DNA from: Opitutus terrae PB90-1
Lineage (GTDB): Bacteria > Verrucomicrobiota > Verrucomicrobiia > Opitutales > Opitutaceae
Direction: 5' to 3'
DNA length: 64,000 nt
Assembly: GCF_000019965.1 (NCBI RefSeq)
Contig: NC_010571.1
Span: 5,527,001 to 5,591,000 of the forward strand
Positions 46,177 through 53,471 of the stretch are shown here, piece after piece; the first letter of the stretch is position 1, and every line of letters starts with the position of its first letter. Under the pieces are notes generated by a model, which saw nothing but the letters and a program-made list of their open reading frames with translations, was not told where the DNA came from and ran no database searches. The position numbers were made by a program, and so were the translations under genes.

Positions 46177-47595
46177 GTGCGCCCCTTCATTCACGACGAC
46201 TTCCTGCTGCACACCGATGCGGCTCGCGATCTCTACCACAGCTTCGCGAAGGCCGAGCCGATCTTCGACTATCACTGCCATCTGCCGCAGCAGCAGATCC
46301 TCGAGAATCACCAGTTCGCCGATCTCGCCGAGATCTGGCTCGGCGGCGATCACTACAAATGGCGCGCGATGCGCGCCAACGGCGTGAAGGAGCGGTTCTG
46401 CACCGGCGCCGCCACGCCGCGTGAGAAGTTCGACGCCTGGGTCGGCGCCGTGCCGCACACGCTGCGCAATCCGCTCTACCACTGGTCGCACCTCGAGCTC
46501 GCCCGCTACTTCGGGATTTTCGATCTCATCAACCAGAAGTCCGCCGACAAGATCTGGCGCGAGGCCAACGAGAAACTCGCGACGATGCGCGTCCACGACA
46601 TCCTCGCTGCCAACAAGGTCGCCGTCATCTGCACGACCGACGACCCCGCCGACTCGCTCGAGCAGCACGAGAAGATCAAAAAGCTCGGGATCAAGACCCG
46701 CGTTTATCCGACCTTCCGGCCCGACAAGGCGCTGAACGTCGGCTCGCCCGCCGCCTACAACGCCTGGCTCGAGAAGCTCGCTGGCGCCGCGAAAACAAAG
46801 ATCGCTTCCTTCGACGACTTCCTGAGCGCGCTGAAAAAACGCCACGACGACTTCCACGCCATCGGCGGCCGGCTCTCCGATCACGGCATGGAGAATTGCT
46901 ACGCCGAGCCGTGCACGGCCACCGAAGCCCAGGCGATCTTCGACGCTGCGCGCGCCGGCCGTGCCGCGAGTGTCGCCGATCAGGCGAAGTTCGCGTCGTT
47001 CATGATGCTCGAGTTCGGCCGCTGGGATGCGAAGAAGGGCTGGACCAAACAACTTCACCTCGGCGCCCTGCGTAACAACAACACCCGGCTGCTCGCGACG
47101 CTCGGGCCCGACACCGGCTTCGACTCCATTGGCGATTTCCCGCAAACCCGCGCACTCAGCCGTTACCTCGACACGCTGGACTCGACCGACGAGCTGCCCC
47201 GCACCGTCCTCTACAATCTCAACCCTGCCGACAACTACGCGTTCGCGACGATGATCGGCAATTTCCAGGACGGCAGCGTGCCCGGCAAGATGCAGTTCGG
47301 CAGTGGCTGGTGGTTCCTCGACCAGAAGGAAGCGATGGAGTGGCAGATGAACGCGCTCTCCAACCAGGGCCTGCTCAGCCGGTTCGTCGGCATGCTCACC
47401 GACTCGCGCAGCTTCCTCAGCTACACGCGGCACGAATATTTCCGCCGCACGCTGTGCAACCTGATCGGCGCCGAAATGGAACGCGGCGAGATCCCGAACG
47501 ATCGCGAGCTCGTCGGGCCGATGGTCCGCCGGATCTGCTTCGCCAACGCCCGCGAATACTTCCGGCTCGAACTGGATCCGTCCTTCCGCGGGTAG
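46177..47595 (+). CDS. uxaC: Glucuronate/galacturonate isomerase
   Basis: A 472-residue uronate isomerase of the amidohydrolase superfamily, full length for the family. The N-terminal metal motif is FDYHCHLP (H33, H35), followed by ADLAEIWLGGDHYKWRAMRANG, and further conserved blocks VICTTDDP, TFRPDKALN, MQFGSGWWFLDQ and the C-terminal ANAREYF. It converts galacturonate to tagaturonate and glucuronate to fructuronate in the cytoplasm. It is the third gene of the hexuronate cluster. GTG at 46177 is chosen because the family starts at about this point (RPFIHDDFLL); upstream codons are repeat sequence. Confidence 0.95.
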   Translation: MRPFIHDDFLLHTDAARDLYHSFAKAEPIFDYHCHLPQQQILENHQFADLAEIWLGGDHYKWRAMRANGVKERFCTGAATPREKFDAWVGAVPHTLRNPLYHWSHLELARYFGIFDLINQKSADKIWREANEKLATMRVHDILAANKVAVICTTDDPADSLEQHEKIKKLGIKTRVYPTFRPDKALNVGSPAAYNAWLEKLAGAAKTKIASFDDFLSALKKRHDDFHAIGGRLSDHGMENCYAEPCTATEAQAIFDAARAGRAASVADQAKFASFMMLEFGRWDAKKGWTKQLHLGALRNNNTRLLATLGPDTGFDSIGDFPQTRALSRYLDTLDSTDELPRTVLYNLNPADNYAFATMIGNFQDGSVPGKMQFGSGWWFLDQKEAMEWQMNALSNQGLLSRFVGMLTDSRSFLSYTRHEYFRRTLCNLIGAEMERGEIPNDRELVGPMVRRICFANAREYFRLELDPSFRG

Positions 47596-47678
47596 CTGGA
47601 TTCCCCCGTACGGGCGCAGCTTGCTGCGCCCTAACGCCACACTGCGCCTGCAGCCGGGTCGCCGATCCCGGGTCTGCT

Positions 47679-48686
47679 TTACGGGGTTGCCGACTCGCCA
47701 AAAACTTCCACCCGCGCCTCTCCACTCGACAGCCGCATCGCACGGTACATGCCCGCAGTGTTGAACGGCATCGCGACGTTCCCTCTGCCGTCGATCGCAA
47801 TCACCCCGCCATCGCCGCCGAGTTTCGCCACCTTCGCGAGCGTGGCGCGCGCCGCCTCGTCCACCGACACCCCCTGGTACTCCATCTGCGCGGCAATATC
47901 GCGCGCCACGCCGACGCGAATGAAATACTCGCCCCAGCCCGTCGCGCTCACGGCGCACGTCGTGTTGCTGGCGTAGGTCCCGGCCCCGACGATCGGCGAG
48001 TCACCGACGCGGCCGAATTTCTTGTTCGTCATTCCGCCGGTCGAGGTACCCGCCGCGAGGTTGCCGTGCCGGTCGAGCGCCGCGCAGCCGACGGTGCCGT
48101 GTTTCCTCTCTGCAGGAGCGCCGCTGGTCGGCGCCTTCCTCTCGCGCTCCGCCGCCTGTACCCGCTCGAGTTGCTTTCGCCTGAGCTTGGTTTCGAAATA
48201 ACGCGCCGGCATCATCTCGTAGCCGAGTTGCCGCGCAAACACCTCCGCACCGTCGCCCGTCAGCATCACGTGGGGCGATTTCTCCATGACGTCCCGCGCC
48301 AGCAGAATGGGATTCCTGATGTGGTGTACTCCGGCGACCGCCCCAGCTGCCTGGGTCCGTCCATCCATGATCGACGCATCTAGTTCGCACCGGCCTTCGG
48401 CGTTGAGCACCGCGCCCTTGCCGGCGTTGAAGAGCGGCGAGTCCTCCAGGATCGTGATCGTGGCGACCACCGCATCAAGCGCACTGCCGCCGCGCTCGAG
48501 CACCGCATAGCCCGCGTCGCGCGCTTCGGTAAGTTTCGCGCGATACTCCGCCTCGCGCTCCGCGGACAACTCCTCGCGCCGAATCACACCCGCCCCGCCA
48601 TGAACTACGAGGCCAAATCTTTCTGCTGCCGGGAGAACGGCCACCATACCCAGTCCCAGTGCTCCCGCCATGACTACGCGTTTCAT
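47679..48686 (-). CDS. Exported isoaspartyl peptidase / type III L-asparaginase
   Basis: A 335-residue Ntn-hydrolase precursor. ATG on the minus strand at 48686 starts a signal peptide (MKRVVMAGALGLGMVAVLPA). The alpha part has LVVHGGAG and LFNAGKGAVLNAEGRCELDASIMDG; autocleavage is expected before T198 in KHGTVGCAALD, and the beta part has GTSTGGMTNKKFGRVGDSPIVGAGTYA. Such enzymes hydrolyse isoaspartyl dipeptides or asparagine, here probably in the periplasm. The segment before the cleavage site (residues about 181-196) is encoded by a hairpin-forming stretch. It is convergent with uxaC (83 bp apart). Confidence 0.92.
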   Translation of the reverse strand: MKRVVMAGALGLGMVAVLPAAERFGLVVHGGAGVIRREELSAEREAEYRAKLTEARDAGYAVLERGGSALDAVVATITILEDSPLFNAGKGAVLNAEGRCELDASIMDGRTQAAGAVAGVHHIRNPILLARDVMEKSPHVMLTGDGAEVFARQLGYEMMPARYFETKLRRKQLERVQAAERERKAPTSGAPAERKHGTVGCAALDRHGNLAAGTSTGGMTNKKFGRVGDSPIVGAGTYASNTTCAVSATGWGEYFIRVGVARDIAAQMEYQGVSVDEAARATLAKVAKLGGDGGVIAIDGRGNVAMPFNTAGMYRAMRLSSGEARVEVFGESATP

Positions 48687-48728
48687 GCGGCGCTGATCCT
48701 GGCCATTCCCGCTCGCGCCGCAATCGCC

Positions 48729-48761
48729 GCGTGCGTGGGAGCGCGGCCGCCCTCGGCCGCG
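48729..48761 (+). repeat. GCGTGGGAGCGCGG element between divergent genes
   Basis: GCGTGCGTGGGAGCGCGGCC then GCCCTCGGCCGC forms a hairpin, in the 234-bp gap between the asparaginase and glycosyltransferase genes. Confidence 0.7.
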
Positions 48762-48920
48762 TGGTTCGCCCGCGGTCTTGACCACGGCTGAGAACGGACC
48801 CGGGTGCATCCGCGTTATCCGCGGTCGTACCGATCGTGTCATGCGTCCACGCCGTCGCGCCCTGTTCTTCGAGTTTCGCGGCTTCGCGTTTTCTTGCGCC
48901 TTTTGCGCATTTTTGCGGCC

Positions 48921-50183
48921 ATGGCTCCTCGCATGGCCGGCTCCTCCCAGGCTTCTCGTTCGTGGTTCTCACGCGTCCTGCAACGCGTGCGCCCGGCCGC
49001 CCCGATCACCGTCGGCGTCGACCTGATGCTCATGCAGCCCGGCGGAGCGAACGGCGGGGTCAAACCGCTCGTCTACTCGTTCCTCGCCGAGATCGCCCGC
49101 ACGCATGGCCGCTCCTTCCGCTACGTCGTCTTCGCGCAGCCTGAGCTGGCCCCTGAGATCACCGCTTTTCTCCGGCCATGCGATGAACTGGTCTGCGCCA
49201 CTCAACCCTCAACGCTCAACCCTCAACTCCCTGCCCGCCGTAGCCTCGGCGAAGGCGGGTCAACTCTCAACCCCCCGCCCAACGTAGCCTCGGCGAAGGC
49301 AGGTCAACCCTCAACTTCTCACCTCTCCGTCCTCTACGCGCCTTTCGGCCGCTCACCGCTGATCCGCCCCGGACTGCCCACCGTCAGCCTGATCGTCGAT
49401 CTGCTTCATCGCGATCTGCCCGAGGCCTTGCCGCCGGAGGAGGTGCATTACCGCCACGAGTGGTTTCAACAGCTGGCCACGAGCGCGACGTTCTTCCAGT
49501 GCATCTCGCACTACACCGCCTCGCGGCTGCAGCTCCACAATGCGGTGCCGCCCGCGCGCTGTTTCGTGACGCACATCCCCGTTCACCAGCGGCTCGCGAC
49601 CGATGCTATCGGCACCGCTGAATCGCCCATCGCCGGTCCGTTCTTCTTCTATCCGGCGAACTCCTGGCCGCACAAAAACCACGAGGCGCTGCTCGCGGCG
49701 TATCAGCGTTACCGCTCCGCCGCCTCGGCCGAAGCCTGGCCGCTGGTTCTTACCGGCTATCCCGACGCGCGCATGCAGTCGCTCGCCACGCACGCGACGA
49801 GCCTGGGGCTTGGCGGACACGTCCATTTCCTCGGCCACGTCGACGACGCACACTTCCGGGCACTGTGGCGCGCCGCCGGCGCGCTGGTTTATCCGTCGCG
49901 CCACGAGGGTTTCGGCATTCCGCTGCTCGAGGCGATGTCGTTCCGCTGTCCAATCATCGCTGCGAACACCACCTCGCTGCCCGAGGTTGGCGGTGATGCC
50001 TGCCTCTACGTCGACCCAAATGACGTCGCCTCCCTCGCCTCGGCGCTGACGCGCATCGCCTCCGACGCCGCCCTGCGTGCGGCGCTGGTGCAGCGTGGCA
50101 CGGAACGACTCGCGGAGTTTTCTCTTTCGCGTGAAGCGGCTAAGCTGGCCGATTGTCTCGTCCGGGCCGCCGGCCGGTCGTAA
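48921..50183 (+). CDS. GT4-type glycosyltransferase
   Basis: A 420-residue glycosyltransferase. The acceptor half has VGVDLMLMQPGGANGGVKPLV and LIVDLLHRDLPE; the donor half contains FFFYPANSWPHKNHEALLAAY, LTGYPDARM, and the nucleotide-sugar EX7E motif SRHEGFGIPLLEAMSFRCP followed by NTTSLPEVGGDACLYVDP. This is the GT4 group of retaining, GT-B-fold enzymes for polysaccharide or lipid glycosylation. ATG 48921 is the best start; another lies at 48933. Residues about 94-134 are encoded by heptamer repeats and two dispersed palindromes, an insertion between two Rossmann strands. A low-complexity TTTTGCG stretch directly precedes the start. Confidence 0.88.
   Translation: MAPRMAGSSQASRSWFSRVLQRVRPAAPITVGVDLMLMQPGGANGGVKPLVYSFLAEIARTHGRSFRYVVFAQPELAPEITAFLRPCDELVCATQPSTLNPQLPARRSLGEGGSTLNPPPNVASAKAGQPSTSHLSVLYAPFGRSPLIRPGLPTVSLIVDLLHRDLPEALPPEEVHYRHEWFQQLATSATFFQCISHYTASRLQLHNAVPPARCFVTHIPVHQRLATDAIGTAESPIAGPFFFYPANSWPHKNHEALLAAYQRYRSAASAEAWPLVLTGYPDARMQSLATHATSLGLGGHVHFLGHVDDAHFRALWRAAGALVYPSRHEGFGIPLLEAMSFRCPIIAANTTSLPEVGGDACLYVDPNDVASLASALTRIASDAALRAALVQRGTERLAEFSLSREAAKLADCLVRAAGRS
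49200..49320 (+). repeat. In-frame heptamer arrays and two TGCCCGCCGTAGCCTCGGCG elements
   Basis: CTCAACC/CTCAACG/CTCAACT units at 49201-49229, 49260-49272 and 49303-49318 alternate with palindromes at 49232-49260 and 49272-49305. All are translated inside the GT4 gene. The combination resembles 24918-24979. Confidence 0.8.
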
Positions 50184-50267
50184 CGACGCTGCCGCATCGA
50201 CAGCTTCACCGTTTTTTTCGGCTCCGCTGCGCCTCGCAAGCGTCACTTCGCCCTTGGCGCCGGTTCC

Positions 50268-50312
50268 GGGCTCTGGACGCTCAGCTCTAGTCTCTGAGCT
50301 CTCGACTCATTC
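50268..50312 (+). repeat. CTCTGGAC/CTCAGCTCT minisatellite before the GNAT gene
   Basis: Degenerate units run up to the ATG at 50313 and resemble the spacer at 44223-44267 before uxaE. Confidence 0.6.
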
Positions 50313-50738
50313 ATGCCCCTCACCTGGCGCGAAGCCACCGCCGCCGATCTCCCCCTGCTCGCCGAGTGGAATCACCAACTCATCCGTGACGAGGGTCATC
50401 GCAACGCGATGACGGTGCCCGAGCTCATCGAACGCATGCAGGGTTGGCTGCGCGCTGAGTATCAGGCGATCGTCTTCTGCGCCGCGGGCGAGCCGGTCGC
50501 TTATGCACTGTACCGCCACGATGACGAATCGCTTTATCTCCGCCAGTTCTTCGTCCGCCGCGATCGCCGCCGGCTTGGACTAGGCCGGGCGGCCATCACT
50601 GCGCTCCGCCACGAGATTTGGCCGCAGGAGACTCGGCTGACGCTCGACGTGCTGTGCGGCAACACTGCCGGCATCGCTTTCTGGCACGCGGTCGGCTACC
50701 GCGACTATTGTCTCACCTTGGAGATCCCTCCCGCCTGA
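50313..50738 (+). CDS. GNAT-family N-acetyltransferase
   Basis: A 141-residue acetyltransferase. The core shows AYALYRHDDESLYLRQFFVRRDRRRLGLGRAAI, which contains the acetyl-CoA-binding R-x-x-x-x-G-x-G/A signature, and a C-terminal NTAGIAFWHAVGY. Length is typical for a single-domain GNAT. The substrate is not predictable. The start at ATG 50313 follows a repeat spacer. Confidence 0.88.
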   Translation: MPLTWREATAADLPLLAEWNHQLIRDEGHRNAMTVPELIERMQGWLRAEYQAIVFCAAGEPVAYALYRHDDESLYLRQFFVRRDRRRLGLGRAAITALRHEIWPQETRLTLDVLCGNTAGIAFWHAVGYRDYCLTLEIPPA

Positions 50739-50950
50739 CTCGCTGAGAGGCGGCCGCACCGGACGCGCAACAGCGGCGATCACCGTCTGCGGAAGCTCCG
50801 GCGCCTCAGTGCATCCCGATTCCGGTTACCGAACGTGCGTCCGTCCGGCAGCGGCGCGTTGCTGAGCGCGTGCTTCACCCCGTCGTGAGGAAACGCGCCG
50901 CAAATGTGTAATAGCTGGCAGCCGGCGTTGTCCGTATTCTCCGCGCCGTC

Positions 50951-51175
50951 ATGCGCACTTCATCGCTGCCGATCGAACGTTTCGCGATCGCGGGAAAACC
51001 GATTCGCTGCCCGCACTGCCAGGGAACGGAATTCAGCAGCCGCCAGGTTCTCATGAACACGCGCGGCGTCACCTTCTTCAACCTCGACTGGCTCAACCGC
51101 GGCGCCTTCGCGCTCACCTGTCAGACGTGCGGCCGGATCGAGTGGTTCAGCCGCCGGCCCGACGCCGGCGGGTGA
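50951..51175 (+). CDS. Small zinc-ribbon protein
   Basis: A 74-residue protein with two cysteine pairs, C20-PH-C23 and C-QT-C near residue 57, in a zinc-ribbon arrangement, with FFNLDWLNRGAFALTC between. Such small proteins often bind nucleic acid or assist regulation, but no specific function is known. Its TGA overlaps the GTG of the next frame (51172). Confidence 0.75.
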   Translation: MRTSSLPIERFAIAGKPIRCPHCQGTEFSSRQVLMNTRGVTFFNLDWLNRGAFALTCQTCGRIEWFSRRPDAGG

Positions 51176-51444
51176 ATCCCAAGACTCCACCCTCAGCCCC
51201 TTCCGCCGTGCCCTCCCGTGTACCCGCTGCTGTTGGGCCCTCTTTCACGCGCCGACGCTGGCGGGCCTCGGTTCTGCCTATGCTCGCCTGGACGCTCGTC
51301 GCGCTTTCCGCGTTAACCTATAGTCTGCACCGCCCGTCAGTCTCGACCTCGTTCGCGTATCACTGGGAGCGCGCGTCGCGCGTGCTGTGCGTCTCGCCGG
51401 TGCTCGTCGCACCCGCTTCCGTCCTGAAATCGCTGCTACCCTAG
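51172..51444 (+). CDS. Small putative membrane protein
   Basis: A 90-residue frame starting at GTG 51172, overlapping the zinc-ribbon stop by 4 bp. It has one convincing hydrophobic segment (SVLPMLAWTLVALSALTYSL) followed by a basic stretch and a second weak one. No family recognised. Codon-position composition is acceptable, but the frame could be chance; a start at 51208 is possible. Confidence 0.4.
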   Translation: MNPKTPPSAPSAVPSRVPAAVGPSFTRRRWRASVLPMLAWTLVALSALTYSLHRPSVSTSFAYHWERASRVLCVSPVLVAPASVLKSLLP

Positions 51445-51491
51445 TCGCGCGCCGCAGCGGCGTCCGAATGTCGCCGCCGGTGCCCACCCCG

Positions 51492-51848
51492 ATGAAAATC
51501 GAAAAACTTCTGCTCACGGTGCTCTGCAGCATCGCCTGCGCCTGGGTCGTTTGGACGGCGGTAGGCGTCGCCGGACTCGCTCAGCACCAGGGTCCGCCCT
51601 CGCTGGCCGGTGGACTGGAGCTGCTCGCGTTTGCTGCCGCGAGCGCGATCCCGCTCGTGCACACCTGGTGGCGGTCGGGGCGGCGCCCGTGGCTGCTGGC
51701 GGTCTGGGCTCCTTGCCTGCTCTATGAGTGTTTTCTCGCCACGCGCGTGGCGCTGCACCAGCCGCTGGCCGGTGCCGCCCGACTCCTGTTGTGGCTGGCA
51801 ATCGCCGTGCTCGTCGCTCGGCAGAGTCATCAGGAACAGGCCGCCTGA
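51492..51848 (+). CDS. Small four-helix membrane protein
   Basis: A 118-residue protein from ATG 51492 with four hydrophobic segments: KLLLTVLCSIACAWVVWTAV, LELLAFAAASAIPLV, WLLAVWAPCLLYECFLATRV and ARLLLWLAIAVLVARQ. No family is recognised. It follows other short genes in the same direction. Confidence 0.65.
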   Translation: MKIEKLLLTVLCSIACAWVVWTAVGVAGLAQHQGPPSLAGGLELLAFAAASAIPLVHTWWRSGRRPWLLAVWAPCLLYECFLATRVALHQPLAGAARLLLWLAIAVLVARQSHQEQAA

Positions 51849-51895
51849 CCGCCCGTGCCACTTGAACCCCCGCCGCGCTTCACTACGGTACTCGT

Positions 51896-52282
51896 ATGAG
51901 TGTGCGCATCGTCCGCCTCGGCACCCCTCGGCAGCCCGACGAGGGCCTTCGCATCGGCACCGTTCGTCGTCCTCCACGTGGCGTCCCCAAGGAGCAATTC
52001 GCGAAACAAAATTGGTACGACGTCTGGTTCCCCAATCTCGCGCCGAGCCTCCCAGTGATGAAGTCCGCGCTGAAAGCGACCACGCCGGCGCAGTGGGCGG
52101 CCTTCGTCCGCAGCTACAAGTCCGAGATGGCCCAGCCCGCCGCCCGCCACGACGTCGCCCTCCTGGCCGCGCTCTCGCGGCACACCAACTTCTCGGTTGG
52201 CTGCTACTGCGAGCGCGAAGAGCACTGCCACCGCTCGGTACTGCGGCAGCTGCTCCTCGAAGCGGGGGCGAAGGTCGAATAG
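51896..52282 (+). CDS. DUF488-family protein
   Basis: A 128-residue protein of the DUF488 family (YeaO-like). It shows the family segments GTVRRPPRGVPKEQFAKQNWYDVWFP and the C-terminal CYCEREEHCHRSVL with cysteine/histidine residues. Function in the family is unknown. It ends 8 bp before the next GNAT gene, so the two are probably co-transcribed. Confidence 0.88.
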   Translation: MSVRIVRLGTPRQPDEGLRIGTVRRPPRGVPKEQFAKQNWYDVWFPNLAPSLPVMKSALKATTPAQWAAFVRSYKSEMAQPAARHDVALLAALSRHTNFSVGCYCEREEHCHRSVLRQLLLEAGAKVE

Positions 52283-52290
52283 CGCACGGC

Positions 52291-52848
52291 ATGGAGCGGA
52301 TTGCCTTGCGACAGTGGCGGGACTCCGACCTGGAGCCCTATGTCGCGATGAACCGCGATCCCGAGGTGATGCGCTTCTTTCCCGCGCGGCTCGAGCCGGA
52401 GCAAAGCCGCGCCTCACTCGAGCGCCAGCGCCGGTTCATCACCGAACGCGGTTGGGGACTCTGGGCCGTCGACGTCGACGGCACGTTCGCCGGTTTCACC
52501 GGGCTCTCGGTCCCGACGTTCGCGGCGCCGTTCATGCCGTGCGTGGAGATCGGCTGGCGGCTGCGCCGCGAATTCTGGGGTCGCGGCATCGGCTTTCGCG
52601 CCGCGCAGCAGGCGCTCGCCTATGGGTTCGACACGCTGCACCTCGCGGAGATCGTGTCCTTCACCGCCGCGGTGAACCAACGCTCGCGCCGGCTGATGGA
52701 GCGGCTCGGGCTCGTACGCGACCTGACGGGCGATTTCGATCATCCAACGATCCCTCTCGGGCACGAGCTGCGCCGGCACGTGCTCTACCGTGTATCCGCG
52801 AGACTCGACAACGCCGGAGCGTTTGGCCATCGTGCGCCGCTCCCATGA
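52291..52848 (+). CDS. RimJ/RimL-type GNAT acetyltransferase
   Basis: A 185-residue acetyltransferase of the RimJ/RimL group, with RQWRDSDLEPYVAMNRDPEVMRFFP at the N-terminus, EIGWRLRREFWGRGIGFRAAQQAL (acetyl-CoA site) and FTAAVNQRSRRLMERLGL. It could acetylate a protein N-terminus or a small amine; the target is unknown. Its TGA overlaps the ATG of the next gene. Confidence 0.9.
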   Translation: MERIALRQWRDSDLEPYVAMNRDPEVMRFFPARLEPEQSRASLERQRRFITERGWGLWAVDVDGTFAGFTGLSVPTFAAPFMPCVEIGWRLRREFWGRGIGFRAAQQALAYGFDTLHLAEIVSFTAAVNQRSRRLMERLGLVRDLTGDFDHPTIPLGHELRRHVLYRVSARLDNAGAFGHRAPLP

Positions 52849-53069
52849 ATAATCCGGCTTTGGGGGCCATTGAGTTGGTCCTCCTCCTCACGGTTGTCCT
52901 GCTCTGGCTTTGGAGCGTGATCTGGGCCGCCCGCGACGCCCGCCGGCGGGGCAAGTCCGGCTTCCTCGTCGCGCTGTTGGTGATCTTCCTGGCCTGGCCG
53001 TTGGGCTTGCTGGTGTGGCTGATTTTCCGCCCGCGCCTGCGCGAGCCGGGAGTCGGTAGGTTCCACTGA
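52845..53069 (+). CDS. Small two-helix membrane protein
   Basis: A 74-residue protein starting at ATG 52845 in an ATGA overlap with the GNAT stop. Two membrane helices (IELVLLLTVVLLWLWSVIWA and FLVALLVIFLAWPLGLLVWL) flank a basic loop RDARRRGKSG, resembling the phospholipase-D-nuclease-N-terminal type of small membrane proteins. The strong overlaps on both sides support it as a real gene. Confidence 0.75.
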   Translation: MNNPALGAIELVLLLTVVLLWLWSVIWAARDARRRGKSGFLVALLVIFLAWPLGLLVWLIFRPRLREPGVGRFH

Positions 53070-53350
53070 TGGCGCTGTTCCGGCGCATTCGCCGCTTGTT
53101 TCGCTCGCCCGAAGAAGATCCTCGCGAGGTGCTCGCCAGTCTGCTGCTCGCTGCGAGGGAAGACCCGGCCCTGCGTCGGCAGGTGTTGTTTGTTCTGGAG
53201 GCACCGCCCCTGCAGCGTGCGTCCCTGATTCACAGCGCCGTGCATGAGATGACGCTCCGCGGCGAGCCAGCGGCGGCGCGGGCCGCGTTTGTGTTCCTCA
53301 CCACCGACGAAGGCGCCCGCGCCGCGCGTGAGGCGCTGCGCGCGCCGTAG
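53069..53350 (+). CDS. Hypothetical small helical protein
   Basis: A 93-residue protein starting at ATG 53069 in a TGATG overlap with the preceding gene, implying translational coupling. It is predicted mostly helical and charged (EEDPREVLASLLLAAREDPALRRQ). No family recognised. Confidence 0.65.
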   Translation: MALFRRIRRLFRSPEEDPREVLASLLLAAREDPALRRQVLFVLEAPPLQRASLIHSAVHEMTLRGEPAAARAAFVFLTTDEGARAAREALRAP

Positions 53351-53471
53351 CGATCACAGGGGTGCGCAGCTGCACGCCCTCGGGCGGGACGCTCGTGCCA
53401 CGTGGCCTGGCGATCGCACGGGCGGCGTTGACTGGCGGTACGCCGGGGAGACAGTGTGTCTGTTCGCGAAC

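Noticed and set aside
49200-49320. CRISPR-like array of repeats and spacers in the GT4 gene
   Set aside because: Units are degenerate heptamers and two palindromes in frame within a gene; there are no uniform repeats or spacers and no cas genes.
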